From Thalassotalea sediminis (GTDB taxonomy: Bacteria; Pseudomonadota; Gammaproteobacteria; Enterobacterales; Alteromonadaceae), in the NCBI RefSeq assembly GCF_030295915.1, contig NZ_AP027361.1, forward strand, positions 2,914,001 to 2,978,000: a DNA stretch of 64,000 nucleotides, read 5' to 3'. Shown here piece by piece: positions 17,207 to 24,997 of this stretch. The notes beneath the pieces are model-generated. The model saw nothing but the letters and a program-made list of their open reading frames with translations, was not told the origin of the DNA and did no database searches. The stretch's first letter is position 1. Every line of letters begins with the position of its first letter. The position numbers and the translations under genes are program-made.

Positions 17207-18268
17207 ATGAGTCATAATTGGCAAGATGTATTAATACCGCCAACTGCAACAATGGAGCAAACCATATCAGTCATCGACAAAGGTGCTATGCAATTGGCAC
17301 TTGTCGTAGATGAGCAGCAGGCGCTACTTGGTGTTGTTACTGATGGTGATATTCGCCGTGCTTTAATACGTCATCAAGATTTAACAACGCCAATTGCTGA
17401 TGTCATGAACAAGTCACCGCTTGTCGCTAATATTGATACCTCAAGAAATAAATTATTAAGCTTGATGAATAATCAAGGGCTAGGTGCTATTCCGTTAATT
17501 TCAGACGGTAAAATAGTAGGATTAGAAACACTTCAAGACATCATTAAAAAACCTTCATACGACAACCCTGTGTTTTTGATGGCGGGAGGCTTTGGTACTC
17601 GTCTAAGACCGCTCACTGACAACTGTCCTAAGCCCTTACTAAAATTAGGTGATAAACCCATTTTAGAAACCATTCTTAATAGCTTTATAAACAGTGGCTT
17701 TCATCAGTTCTACATTTCAACCCACTATATGCCTGAAGCCATTCATAATCACTTCGGTGATGGCAGTAAATGGGGTGTGAAGATACATTATGTTCATGAA
17801 CAAGACCCGCTTGGTACGGGAGGCAGCTTAGGTTTACTACCAGATGATTTACCCGATTTACCCATCATAATGATGAATGGCGATGTGCTGACAAAGATTG
17901 ATTTTGAGCAATTGTTGAATTATCACAATGAATATAGCCCTGTTTGTACTATGTGTGTTCGCGAGGAAGAGTATAAAGTACCTTACGGCGTAGTAGAGGC
18001 AGAAGGAACGAGAATCACTAGCTTAGTTGAAAAGCCAACTCATAAATATTTTATTAATGCAGGCGTATATGTTGTCAGTCGCACTATGATTGATGCTGTA
18101 CCTAAAAATCAACGTGTTGATATGACAGATCTCATCGAAAACTACATAGCCAATAAAAATTTCGTTGCCATGTTTCCCGTTCATGAGTATTGGTTAGACA
18201 TAGGTAAAATGGTCGACTTTTATCAAGCGCAAAAAGATGTAATGCAAGGCGGAAAATTCTATGGGTGA
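17207..18268 (+). CDS. CBS-domain sugar-phosphate nucleotidyltransferase (PtmE-like)
   Basis: Two CBS motifs occupy residues about 1-120 (IADVMNKSPLVANI marks the second). A nucleotidyltransferase domain follows, with the signature LMAGGFGTRLRPLTD near residue 125 and the KPLLKLGDKPIL segment. The same two-part architecture is found in Campylobacter PtmE, which makes GDP-glucosamine for the GDP-linked legionaminic acid pathway. It would supply the activated substrate for LegB; the actual nucleotide and sugar cannot be read from sequence. The start ATG follows a GGGGG ribosome site, and the end overlaps legF by 8 bp. Confidence 0.85.
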   Translation: MSHNWQDVLIPPTATMEQTISVIDKGAMQLALVVDEQQALLGVVTDGDIRRALIRHQDLTTPIADVMNKSPLVANIDTSRNKLLSLMNNQGLGAIPLISDGKIVGLETLQDIIKKPSYDNPVFLMAGGFGTRLRPLTDNCPKPLLKLGDKPILETILNSFINSGFHQFYISTHYMPEAIHNHFGDGSKWGVKIHYVHEQDPLGTGGSLGLLPDDLPDLPIIMMNGDVLTKIDFEQLLNYHNEYSPVCTMCVREEEYKVPYGVVEAEGTRITSLVEKPTHKYFINAGVYVVSRTMIDAVPKNQRVDMTDLIENYIANKNFVAMFPVHEYWLDIGKMVDFYQAQKDVMQGGKFYG

Positions 18269-18992
18269 TAAAATATTAGCGATAATCCCAGCACGTGCGG
18301 GCAGTAAACGCTTACCTGGTAAAAATATCAAAACACTTTGTGGCAAGCCGCTAGTACAGTGGACGATAGAAGCCGCACAGCAAACTCCACAGATCTCCGA
18401 AATCATTGTCAGTACTGACAGTGAAAATATTGCAGATATCGCAAAACAATGTGGCGTTGCTGTTCCCTTTCTTAGACCCGAAAGTATTTCTGGTGACAAA
18501 GCAACGGCGATAGATGTCGTGAGTCATACAGTTGAATATTTGAAAAATCAGGGGAAGTCATTTGATTATATCGTTTGGCTACAACCAACCTCGCCTTTAA
18601 GAACCAAGGAAAATATTCAACAAGCAATACAATTATTGAAAGATAAATCCGCCGCCGGCGTGATCAGTGTCTGTGAGTGTGATCATTCGCCAATGTGGAG
18701 TAATACCTTACAACCAGATGGCAACATGAAAAATTTCTTATCCAATTTTGTTAAAAAAAATCCAAGAAGCCAAGCATTGCCAACATATTACCGCCTTAAT
18801 GGTGCTATCTATATTGCCAATGTAGAGGATTTACTAAAGCAAGAAACATTTTTTCTAGAAGATAAGCTATTCTCTTACATAATGAAAAGAGAAGACTCTG
18901 TTGACATAGACCATCATTTAGACTTCAAATTAGCTGAAATTTTGTTGTCTGAACGTCAACAAGCGGCGAAAGAAAATATTATTGGATTTTAA
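18261..18992 (+). CDS. legF: CMP-nonulosonic acid synthetase (NeuA/LegF-like acylneuraminate cytidylyltransferase)
   Basis: This enzyme activates the nonulosonic acid with CTP. The N-terminal IIPARAGSKRLPGKN is the cytidylyltransferase P-loop-like signature, followed by STDSENIADIA, RPESISGD and LQPTSPLRT. Length (243 aa) is within the family range and there is no extra C-terminal domain. It overlaps the upstream CBS-nucleotidyltransferase gene by 8 bp. CMP-legionaminate, or a related CMP sugar, is the expected donor for the Maf proteins at the head of this island. Confidence 0.9.
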   Translation: MGDKILAIIPARAGSKRLPGKNIKTLCGKPLVQWTIEAAQQTPQISEIIVSTDSENIADIAKQCGVAVPFLRPESISGDKATAIDVVSHTVEYLKNQGKSFDYIVWLQPTSPLRTKENIQQAIQLLKDKSAAGVISVCECDHSPMWSNTLQPDGNMKNFLSNFVKKNPRSQALPTYYRLNGAIYIANVEDLLKQETFFLEDKLFSYIMKREDSVDIDHHLDFKLAEILLSERQQAAKENIIGF

Positions 18993-19000
18993 AAGATAAG

Positions 19001-19027
19001 ACTAGCTTCATTAGTCTTGAAGCTAGT
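19001..19027. terminator. Hairpin between convergent legF and fliT-like genes
   Basis: Perfect 10-bp arms (ACTAGCTTCA / TGAAGCTAGT) with a 7-base loop sit where legF (plus) and the fliT-like gene (minus) converge. It lacks a long T-run, so it is a weak or bidirectional terminator. Confidence 0.55.
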
Positions 19028-19346
19028 TATTGCTAACGTTTTGGTAGGTATTAACCGCTTTTTTCTTTTTTGATTGCTTTTGGCCATCTGCTAACGACTT
19101 AGCTCGTTCTTTAAGCAGCAATTCGACTTGAATATTATCCTGCGCTTGAACCTTACGTAAAAATTCTTGCAGTTCATTTTCTAAGTTTTCACTGTTAGTG
19201 TCACGCACTTGTTTAGTAAGCGTTTTCAACAATTCCAAGCGCAATGAAAGTTTAGCTTCTACGTGTTCGAACTTATCATTCTTTGTTAACGTCGCTATTT
19301 CAGCAGAAAGATCGTCTATCTGCTGATATAACTCAGCAAAGGGCAT
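19023..19346 (-). CDS. Flagellar FliT/FlaI-like chaperone
   Basis: A 107-aa, mostly helical and charged protein (Lys/Glu/Leu heptads) directly follows fliS with a 1-bp gap. In Vibrio the corresponding small gene (flaI) sits beside fliD and fliS. FliT-type proteins chaperone FliD and can restrain the class I regulator. The lysine-rich tail (KQSKKKKAV) is unusual. The sequence family is weakly conserved, so the call rests mainly on position, size and helical character. Confidence 0.6.
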   Translation of the reverse strand: MPFAELYQQIDDLSAEIATLTKNDKFEHVEAKLSLRLELLKTLTKQVRDTNSENLENELQEFLRKVQAQDNIQVELLLKERAKSLADGQKQSKKKKAVNTYQNVSNN

Positions 19347-19347
19347 A

Positions 19348-19791
19348 TTAAGCTCCTACAGCCGTAGTCGCTTGCTCATTTTTTTGCTTTAGTTTGTCTA
19401 AACCTTCTTGTTTAGCGTCTTCCGGCATTTCAGACCACGCGCTTCTAACAGGCTTGATCATATCAACGACTTCATCTAACTTGGCAATATCTAAAGATGT
19501 ACTTGCTTTCATCAAACAGTCTATACAATAGCTGTACATCACTTGAAAATTCTTAGAGATTTCAGGCTGACTATCAAAATCTAATGATTGAATTAATGCG
19601 TCTAAAATATTTATCGACTTTGTCAAAGACTGGGCTTTAAGTTCAAAATCTTTTCTTTCTATCGCCCCTCTGGCCGTGGCAACACCTTTTAATAATCCAT
19701 CGAACATTAATAAAATAATCTGGTGAGGATCAGAAGCTAAAATATTACTGTTAATATCTACTTGTTTGTATGCACTTAAATTCTTTCTCAT
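19348..19791 (-). CDS. fliS: Flagellar export chaperone FliS
   Basis: FliS binds the disordered C-terminus of newly made flagellin and keeps it export-competent. The N-terminal AYKQVDINSNILASDPHQIILLMFDGLL block is the family signature, followed by helices with DFELKAQSLTKSINILDAL. Length (147 aa) is slightly above the usual 125-135 aa through an acidic C-terminal tail. It lies directly upstream of the fliT-like gene and 43 bp downstream of fliD. Confidence 0.95.
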   Translation of the reverse strand: MRKNLSAYKQVDINSNILASDPHQIILLMFDGLLKGVATARGAIERKDFELKAQSLTKSINILDALIQSLDFDSQPEISKNFQVMYSYCIDCLMKASTSLDIAKLDEVVDMIKPVRSAWSEMPEDAKQEGLDKLKQKNEQATTAVGA

Positions 19792-19834
19792 GACAATTCT
19801 CCTACAACATTACTTTCTATGTGCAACGTACTTT

Positions 19835-21208
19835 CTAATTGCTAGCGCCACCACCAGTATTTACTGGTTTAAGCGCAGTTTGAAGCCAACTTGACGTTGC
19901 GTTGTAACCTGCAACTGTGGAATCTAAAAAAGCAAATCGCTGTCTTAAAGTATCTTCATAATTTCTTAAACGCGCTTCCAAATTATCGTATTCGTCAGAA
20001 ATATCTGTCAAATTCTCGTTCAAACTCTTCTGTCGCTGCGTCAATGTACCATCGCTATCATTGTAACCTTCAATTAAAGTGGTTAACTGATCGATGATAC
20101 CATTAGGAGAAGCAAAAATTGCACCAACTTCATTAAGATTATTTTCAAGAGCGTCTGAAAGCATTTCAGCGCCGCTTTGCATTGAACCAACACCAACAGA
20201 AGAAACTTTCAACACACCAAATTCATCAAACTGTATCCCCATATCGCCAAGTGATTTAATATCACCGGTCATGCCTGATACAGTATTAATCAAAATACTT
20301 TTTAGTTGTCCATCCATTGAACGCAAATCTGAATCAAAGGCTAATTTACCAAACTTAGCAGAACCTAAAACATCCATGCTGCTAGATAATTCGTTAAATG
20401 CACTAACAAACTCTTCAATTAACTCCTTAGGAGCTTCTTGATCTTGGCTTATATCTAAGGTCGCAGGGCCAGACGCTGAGACCTTATTAGCGACAATGGT
20501 AACGTCTTCAATGCTGTTCTTGAACTCATTGGTATCATTGGTGATAAAGTTCCCATTACCATCTACTTCAATAATGGCATCTTGTGCATTACGGGTAATT
20601 GTTGCATTAGTTGCTAAACCGTCGAGTGCAGCATCACCTGTAGAAACAGAAAGCTCGTTGGCTAACCCTGTATTCTTCGATGTGTAAGTTAAATACGTAC
20701 CGGAATCACTGTTAATTAGACTAGCCGTTACGCCAAAATTATCACTTTGTGAGTTTATTTTGTCACGAATAGCTGAAAGATCATCAGCTGCATCGATTGT
20801 AACATCAAAGCTATCCGCACCAGCACCAAACGTTAAAGTACCCGCACCGACTGTTGTGGTAGAACTTGCAAAATCTTCTGTTTGTATACGAGTAGCTTGC
20901 GCAAGTTGTATTACTTCGATATCAAAGCTACCGTTACTGGCAAAACCATTTGTGGTAACAGTAATGTCTTCATTACTTGTTGATATAACTTGTTGGTTAA
21001 AATCATCTACTGAAGCAAGTTTCTCAGCAACAGCCTGGAAAGTAGAAAGTGCTGATTTAAAAGTACCTATACCAGAAAGCTCAGCTTTTACTCTGTCTTC
21101 TTTCTCTTGTAATCTAATTTCAGTGGGAATAGATTCAGCGGTAACAAATGCTTCAATGATAGACTCAAGATCTAAACCAGAACCTACACCTGCAGAAGTT
21201 ATGTTCAT
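19835..21208 (-). CDS. fliD: Flagellar filament cap protein FliD
   Basis: FliD (hook-associated protein 2) forms the cap that inserts flagellin subunits at the filament tip. The N-terminal ITSAGVGSGLDLESIIEAFV and the C-terminal helical region (SLNENLTDISDEYDNLEARLRNYEDTLRQRFAFLD) are the family's two conserved ends, with a variable middle. Length (457 aa) is typical. GGAGG precedes the ATG at 21208. It follows flaG by 42 bp. Confidence 0.95.
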   Translation of the reverse strand: MNITSAGVGSGLDLESIIEAFVTAESIPTEIRLQEKEDRVKAELSGIGTFKSALSTFQAVAEKLASVDDFNQQVISTSNEDITVTTNGFASNGSFDIEVIQLAQATRIQTEDFASSTTTVGAGTLTFGAGADSFDVTIDAADDLSAIRDKINSQSDNFGVTASLINSDSGTYLTYTSKNTGLANELSVSTGDAALDGLATNATITRNAQDAIIEVDGNGNFITNDTNEFKNSIEDVTIVANKVSASGPATLDISQDQEAPKELIEEFVSAFNELSSSMDVLGSAKFGKLAFDSDLRSMDGQLKSILINTVSGMTGDIKSLGDMGIQFDEFGVLKVSSVGVGSMQSGAEMLSDALENNLNEVGAIFASPNGIIDQLTTLIEGYNDSDGTLTQRQKSLNENLTDISDEYDNLEARLRNYEDTLRQRFAFLDSTVAGYNATSSWLQTALKPVNTGGGASN

Positions 21209-21250
21209 ATTACCCTCCTAAAATAAATCGTAAATTACAAAAAAAGACAT

Positions 21251-21697
21251 CTACACTTTTTCATCAAGAAATATACCAGATTTAAGGTCAATATCTTGAC
21301 GCAAACCTTTAATTTTTTGTGCTAACTCAATTAGCTCATCAGATGGAAACTGTTTGATCAATTCATTACTTTCAGTATCAAACACTTTAATAACAGTTTT
21401 CTCTGATTGTTCGTCCATTGAGAAATTTACATTGCGATTATAAATTTGCATAAACTCTGAAATTTCTTCAAATGCAGTTTGAATTTCTTCATTTGAAACT
21501 TCTTCAGATTTACTTGCTTGTGCTTCTAACTTTTTCTGTTGAGCTTCTTCAATCTCTTTAAGTTTAGCATAATCAAGCTCTATAGCCTTGAGCTCAGCTT
21601 TTTTAGCTTCTTCATCTTTACTAACTGTCTGGGACTGCTGGGCAATTTCAGAGAATTGGTTTGATGGTTGCGCATCGATAACTACTGCTTTAACCAT
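21251..21697 (-). CDS. flaG: FlaG family filament-length protein
   Basis: The C-terminal half has the FlaG hallmark NVNFSMDEQSEKTVIKVFD, followed by E-L-I-K-Q-F-P-S-D and IDLKSGIFLDEKV. The N-terminal half is a charged Lys/Glu-rich helix (about 25-75). FlaG proteins are filament-associated and affect filament length. It lies between the flagellin and fliD, as in Vibrio and Shewanella. Confidence 0.9.
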   Translation of the reverse strand: MVKAVVIDAQPSNQFSEIAQQSQTVSKDEEAKKAELKAIELDYAKLKEIEEAQQKKLEAQASKSEEVSNEEIQTAFEEISEFMQIYNRNVNFSMDEQSEKTVIKVFDTESNELIKQFPSDELIELAQKIKGLRQDIDLKSGIFLDEKV

Positions 21698-21723
21698 AAT
21701 TTACTCCTACTTTCTATTGGCAA

Positions 21724-21748
21724 AATGGCACTCATAGTGAGTGCCATT
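21724..21748 (-). terminator. Hairpin terminator after downstream flagellin gene
   Basis: An 11-bp perfect stem (AATGGCACTCA / TGAGTGCCATT) with a 3-base loop is followed on the minus strand by a short TTTT run, 30 bp after the flagellin stop. It probably limits read-through from the highly expressed flagellin into flaG. Confidence 0.65.
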
Positions 21749-21777
21749 GATTCTCTAAACTATAACTCACCGTATGA

Positions 21778-22596
21778 TTATAATAAAGATAACGCTATCT
21801 GTGGTTGCTGGTTAGCCTGTGCTAACATAGAACTTGATGCCTGTTGAAGTACTGTACTTCTTGCCAATGCAGCACTTTCTGCAGCGTAGTCAGTATCTTG
21901 AATACGTGATCTTGATGCTGACAAGTTTTGCGACGTATTATCATTACTACGAATGATAGAAGAGAAGCGGTTTTGCTTAGCACCTAAGTCAGCACGTGTG
22001 TCGTTTACCGTTACTAGTGCAGCATCAATCTTAGCTAAAGATGCAGAAGCAGCAGTTGCAGTTGTTACACCTACGATGCTTGATAATACTGAAGCAGCAG
22101 TAAAGTTTTGACCAATACTTAAGGTAATACCTTGGTTATTATCAGCACCTACTTGGAACACTTTACCTGTGTAAGTACCATCTAATAAGTTTTCACCAGC
22201 AAAACCAGTATCTGTTGAAATACGTGTTAATTCTGTTTCCAATTCTTGGAATTCTGAATCTAGTGCTGTTCTATCCGCTGCACTGTTAGAACCATTCAAT
22301 GCTTGAACAGAAAGTGTACGCATACGTTGAAGTGTATTTGTGTACTCTTCTAATGCACCCTCAGCTGTTTGCGCTAAAGAAATACCATCGTTGGCGTTAC
22401 GTGAAGCCTGGTTTAAACCATTAATTTGTGCTGTTAAGCGACTTGAAATTTGCAAACCAGCAGCATCATCTTTTGCACTGTTGATACGTTTACCTGAAGA
22501 TAAACGCTCGAAGTTTGTTGCTAAGCTATTTGTTGAATTAGCTAATTGACGCTGTGAATTGATTGATGCAATGTTACTATTTACTACTAAAGCCAT
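21778..22596 (-). CDS. fliC: Flagellin (downstream copy, sigma28 controlled)
   Basis: Flagellin forms the filament. The conserved N-terminal D0/D1 segment ([17 protein letters not shown], then [20 protein letters not shown]) and C-terminal D1/D0 segment ([17 protein letters not shown] through [16 protein letters not shown]) are both complete. The middle is short, so at 272 aa there is almost no D2/D3 surface domain. No cysteine is present. The protein is close to the neighbouring copy and differs mainly at about residues 160-200. Its own sigma28-type promoter lies at 22675-22701. Confidence 0.97.
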   Translation of the reverse strand: MALVVNSNIASINSQRQLANSTNSLATNFERLSSGKRINSAKDDAAGLQISSRLTAQINGLNQASRNANDGISLAQTAEGALEEYTNTLQRMRTLSVQALNGSNSAADRTALDSEFQELETELTRISTDTGFAGENLLDGTYTGKVFQVGADNNQGITLSIGQNFTAASVLSSIVGVTTATAASASLAKIDAALVTVNDTRADLGAKQNRFSSIIRSNDNTSQNLSASRSRIQDTDYAAESAALARSTVLQQASSSMLAQANQQPQIALSLL

Positions 22597-22674
22597 GATT
22601 ATGCTCCTGTGGGAAACCCATTCTCGTTGGTTAATCTATGAGGTTAGTTTCATCACCAAGCCTCTCTGAAAACT

Positions 22675-22701
22675 TTATCGGTAAATAAAAAAATAACTTT
22701 A
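22675..22701 (-). promoter_or_regulatory. Sigma28 (FliA) promoter of the downstream flagellin
   Basis: The minus strand reads TAAAGTTA-N11-ACCGATAA, against the FliA consensus TAAAGTTT-N11-GCCGATAA. Two mismatches and exact spacing make this a strong candidate. Confidence 0.85.
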
Positions 22702-22779
22702 AACTTTTTTAAGAAAAAACGTAAAAAGATTGACAAAATATCTTTAAGCTATTGGTTTTTATAATAATAAAAAATACAA

Positions 22780-22804
22780 AAAAACCCTCAAGAGAGGGCT
22801 TTTT
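22780..22804 (-). terminator. Terminator of the upstream flagellin gene
   Basis: A GC-rich stem (GCCCTC / GAGGGT on the minus strand) with a 4-base loop is followed by a run of seven or more T, 30 bp after the flagellin stop. Confidence 0.88.
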
Positions 22805-22832
22805 ATTAAAGATAAGGTATAACTTAACGTGG

Positions 22833-23654
22833 TTATTGCAGTAACGATAACGCTATTTGAGGCTGCTGGTTAGCTTGCGCTAACATCGAACTTGATGCCT
22901 GTTGCAGTACCGTACTTCTCGCTAATGCAGCACTTTCTTGTGCATAGTCAGTATCTTGGATACGCGATCTTGATGCTGATAAGTTTTGCGAGGTGTTGTC
23001 ATTACTACGAATAATTGACGCAAAACGGTTTTGCTTAGCACCTAAATCGGCACGTGTTGACGTGACAGTTGCCAAAGCATTATCAATTGCTGCTAACGCG
23101 TCAGATGCATGACTTGCTTCTGAAATACCATCTATACTTGATAAAATAGATGCCGCAGCAAAGTTAATACCAATACTAATTTCAATGTTTTGACCATTGT
23201 CAGCACCAATTTGGAATACTTTACCTGTATAAGTACCGTCTAATAAGTTTTCACCGGCAAAACCTGTATCAGTTGATATACGTGTAAGCTCAGTTTCAAG
23301 CTCCTGGAATTCAGCATCCAGTGCCTTTCGGTCAGAGTCACTGTTTGAACCATTTAACGACTGCACTGATAATGTACGCATACGCTGCAATGCATTGGTA
23401 TATTCATCTAACGCACCCTCAGCTGTTTGCGCAAGAGAGATACCATCATTGGCATTACGAGCTGCTTGATTAAGACCGTTAATTTGTGCTGTTAACCGAC
23501 TTGAAATTTGTAAGCCCGCAGCGTCATCTTTTGCGCTATTAATACGTTTACCTGAAGACAATCTTTCAAAGTTAGTCTGTAGGTCATTTGTTGAGCCATT
23601 TAGTTGGCGCTGTGCATTCAAAGATGCGATGTTACTGTTTACTACTAAAGCCAT
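22833..23654 (-). CDS. flaA: Flagellin (upstream copy, sigma54 controlled)
   Basis: The first of two tandem flagellins. The open frame begins at 23663, but ATG at 23654 is preceded by AGGAG at nine bases and gives the standard [18 protein letters not shown] start (273 aa). D0/D1 ends are complete and nearly the same as in the downstream copy; differences cluster around residues 160-200. The gene lies just after flgL and has a sigma54-type promoter at 23753-23769. In V. cholerae the one sigma54-dependent flagellin, FlaA, is the essential one, so I suggest this copy has the FlaA role. The symbol follows that analogy. Confidence 0.95.
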   Translation of the reverse strand: MALVVNSNIASLNAQRQLNGSTNDLQTNFERLSSGKRINSAKDDAAGLQISSRLTAQINGLNQAARNANDGISLAQTAEGALDEYTNALQRMRTLSVQSLNGSNSDSDRKALDAEFQELETELTRISTDTGFAGENLLDGTYTGKVFQIGADNGQNIEISIGINFAAASILSSIDGISEASHASDALAAIDNALATVTSTRADLGAKQNRFASIIRSNDNTSQNLSASRSRIQDTDYAQESAALARSTVLQQASSSMLAQANQQPQIALSLLQ

Positions 23655-23752
23655 TGCTATCATCTCCTAAAATTTAGTTAGGTAGTGGTTCTTGTGCTGA
23701 TAACAACAAAGTGCTGAACCACGATAATCAAAAAAATTGACACTCAAACTCT

Positions 23753-23769
23753 TGCAGGTGCTATGCCAA
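23753..23769 (-). promoter_or_regulatory. Sigma54 promoter of the upstream flagellin
   Basis: The minus strand reads TTGGCAT-N5-CTGCA, with GG and GC exactly 10 bases apart, a few bases beyond the flgL stop codon. There is no clear terminator between flgL and this promoter. Confidence 0.75.
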
Positions 23770-23771
23770 CA

Positions 23772-24989
23772 TTACAAATAATTAAATAAACTTAAGTTTT
23801 TCACTTGCACAAACGTTTGTTGGGCAGCTTGTAAAGCGACCTTAGATTGCTCAAAGGTTGCAATTGCTTTGGCATAATCCAGATCTTCAATATTCGAACG
23901 CCCTGTTTGTAAGTAAAGCTCTGAATCAAGATGGTTATTTTCTTGATTTTCAATAAGTTGAAGCCTTATCCCCGCAGTAGTTTGGTTAGAGACAACGTGA
24001 TTTAAGGTCGCATCTATCTGACTGAGGATATTGTCATAGTCAACTTTATGCTGTGTAGGATCTGCTGGAGAATTTCCTTGTGAAATCCAATCTATCGCCT
24101 GCTTCATGGTTTCAAATACACTAATATTTTCTTGAGGAGTCAGATCAAAGTTGTCACCCGGCAATGGGTTGCCATCTATCTGCACTTCTACACCATTAGG
24201 TAAGGAAACAATTTGCCCCGGTGTATAACCGGCAATATTTGCCATGACATCACCATCAGCATCGGTAACGACTAAATTGGTTGCCGAAACAAAATCGAAA
24301 TTATAATCAGGCGGGTAGCCTGCACCTGGTGTTGTGTTATTAAGACCTGGGTTGATTAATTCTGCACGACTGACGCGAATACCTGAAGTATTAGTGTTAT
24401 ACACGGGGGTATAATCACCTATCGCATTAGCCACTTTTTCAAAAGCTTGATCTCCGGCTAAACTCGTGGCGACATTAACACTTTTAGCAATTTGCAACTG
24501 ACGCTCACCACTGTCTCCCTGATAAATAACTGAGTTGTCAGGTTGTAAGCTAAACGGCTTAACATCAATTTTGTAACCAGAGAAAATGTAACCACCCGTT
24601 TCATCTTTCAGATTCGCGATATCTAACATTTGTTCTAAATTGTCTTTCGCTAAATCTGCAAGTGCTAACAGATCTTGGTCTGATTGCGTACCATTTTGTA
24701 CTTGAATAAAGCGTTGCTTAAACTCTTGCATAATACTGGTGGCGTTATCGAAAGACGTTTCAATTAAGCTATTGCGGTTTTCCGCTTGGCCAATATTACG
24801 CTTGTATTTTTCTATGTTAGAAAGTTCGTCTTTGTACCCTGTTAACGTACCAAATTGTACTGCGTCATCTTTTGCCGTAAGTACACGCTTACCGCTTGAT
24901 ATATATCCGATTTGATCATTAACACCTGACTGTTTGTTACTTAATTGCAGGCTATTTTGATAATAAAATTGTGCTGTTGATACGCGCAT
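23772..24989 (-). CDS. flgL: Flagellar hook-associated protein FlgL (HAP3)
   Basis: FlgL joins the FlgK zone to the filament. The N-terminal MRVSTAQFYYQNSLQLSNKQSGVNDQ region and the SSGKRVLTAKDDAVQFG segment are flagellin-like D0/D1; the C-terminal NIEDLDYAKAIATFEQSKVALQAAQQTFVQVKNLSLFNYL closes the fold. The middle has a proline/glycine-rich insertion (about 215-240) of unknown role. Length is 405 aa. It follows flgK by 8 bp, in the usual flgK-flgL order. Confidence 0.94.
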   Translation of the reverse strand: MRVSTAQFYYQNSLQLSNKQSGVNDQIGYISSGKRVLTAKDDAVQFGTLTGYKDELSNIEKYKRNIGQAENRNSLIETSFDNATSIMQEFKQRFIQVQNGTQSDQDLLALADLAKDNLEQMLDIANLKDETGGYIFSGYKIDVKPFSLQPDNSVIYQGDSGERQLQIAKSVNVATSLAGDQAFEKVANAIGDYTPVYNTNTSGIRVSRAELINPGLNNTTPGAGYPPDYNFDFVSATNLVVTDADGDVMANIAGYTPGQIVSLPNGVEVQIDGNPLPGDNFDLTPQENISVFETMKQAIDWISQGNSPADPTQHKVDYDNILSQIDATLNHVVSNQTTAGIRLQLIENQENNHLDSELYLQTGRSNIEDLDYAKAIATFEQSKVALQAAQQTFVQVKNLSLFNYL

Positions 24990-24997
24990 TATTCCTC

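Noticed and set aside
20760..21221. 153-codon open frame on the plus strand inside fliD
   Set aside because: Antisense to a clear fliD, composition mirrors the opposite strand, no ribosome site.
21730..21746. TGGCAC-N5-ATGAG before flaG as a sigma54 promoter
   Set aside because: The -12 box lacks the GC pair and the stretch is fully explained by the terminator hairpin.
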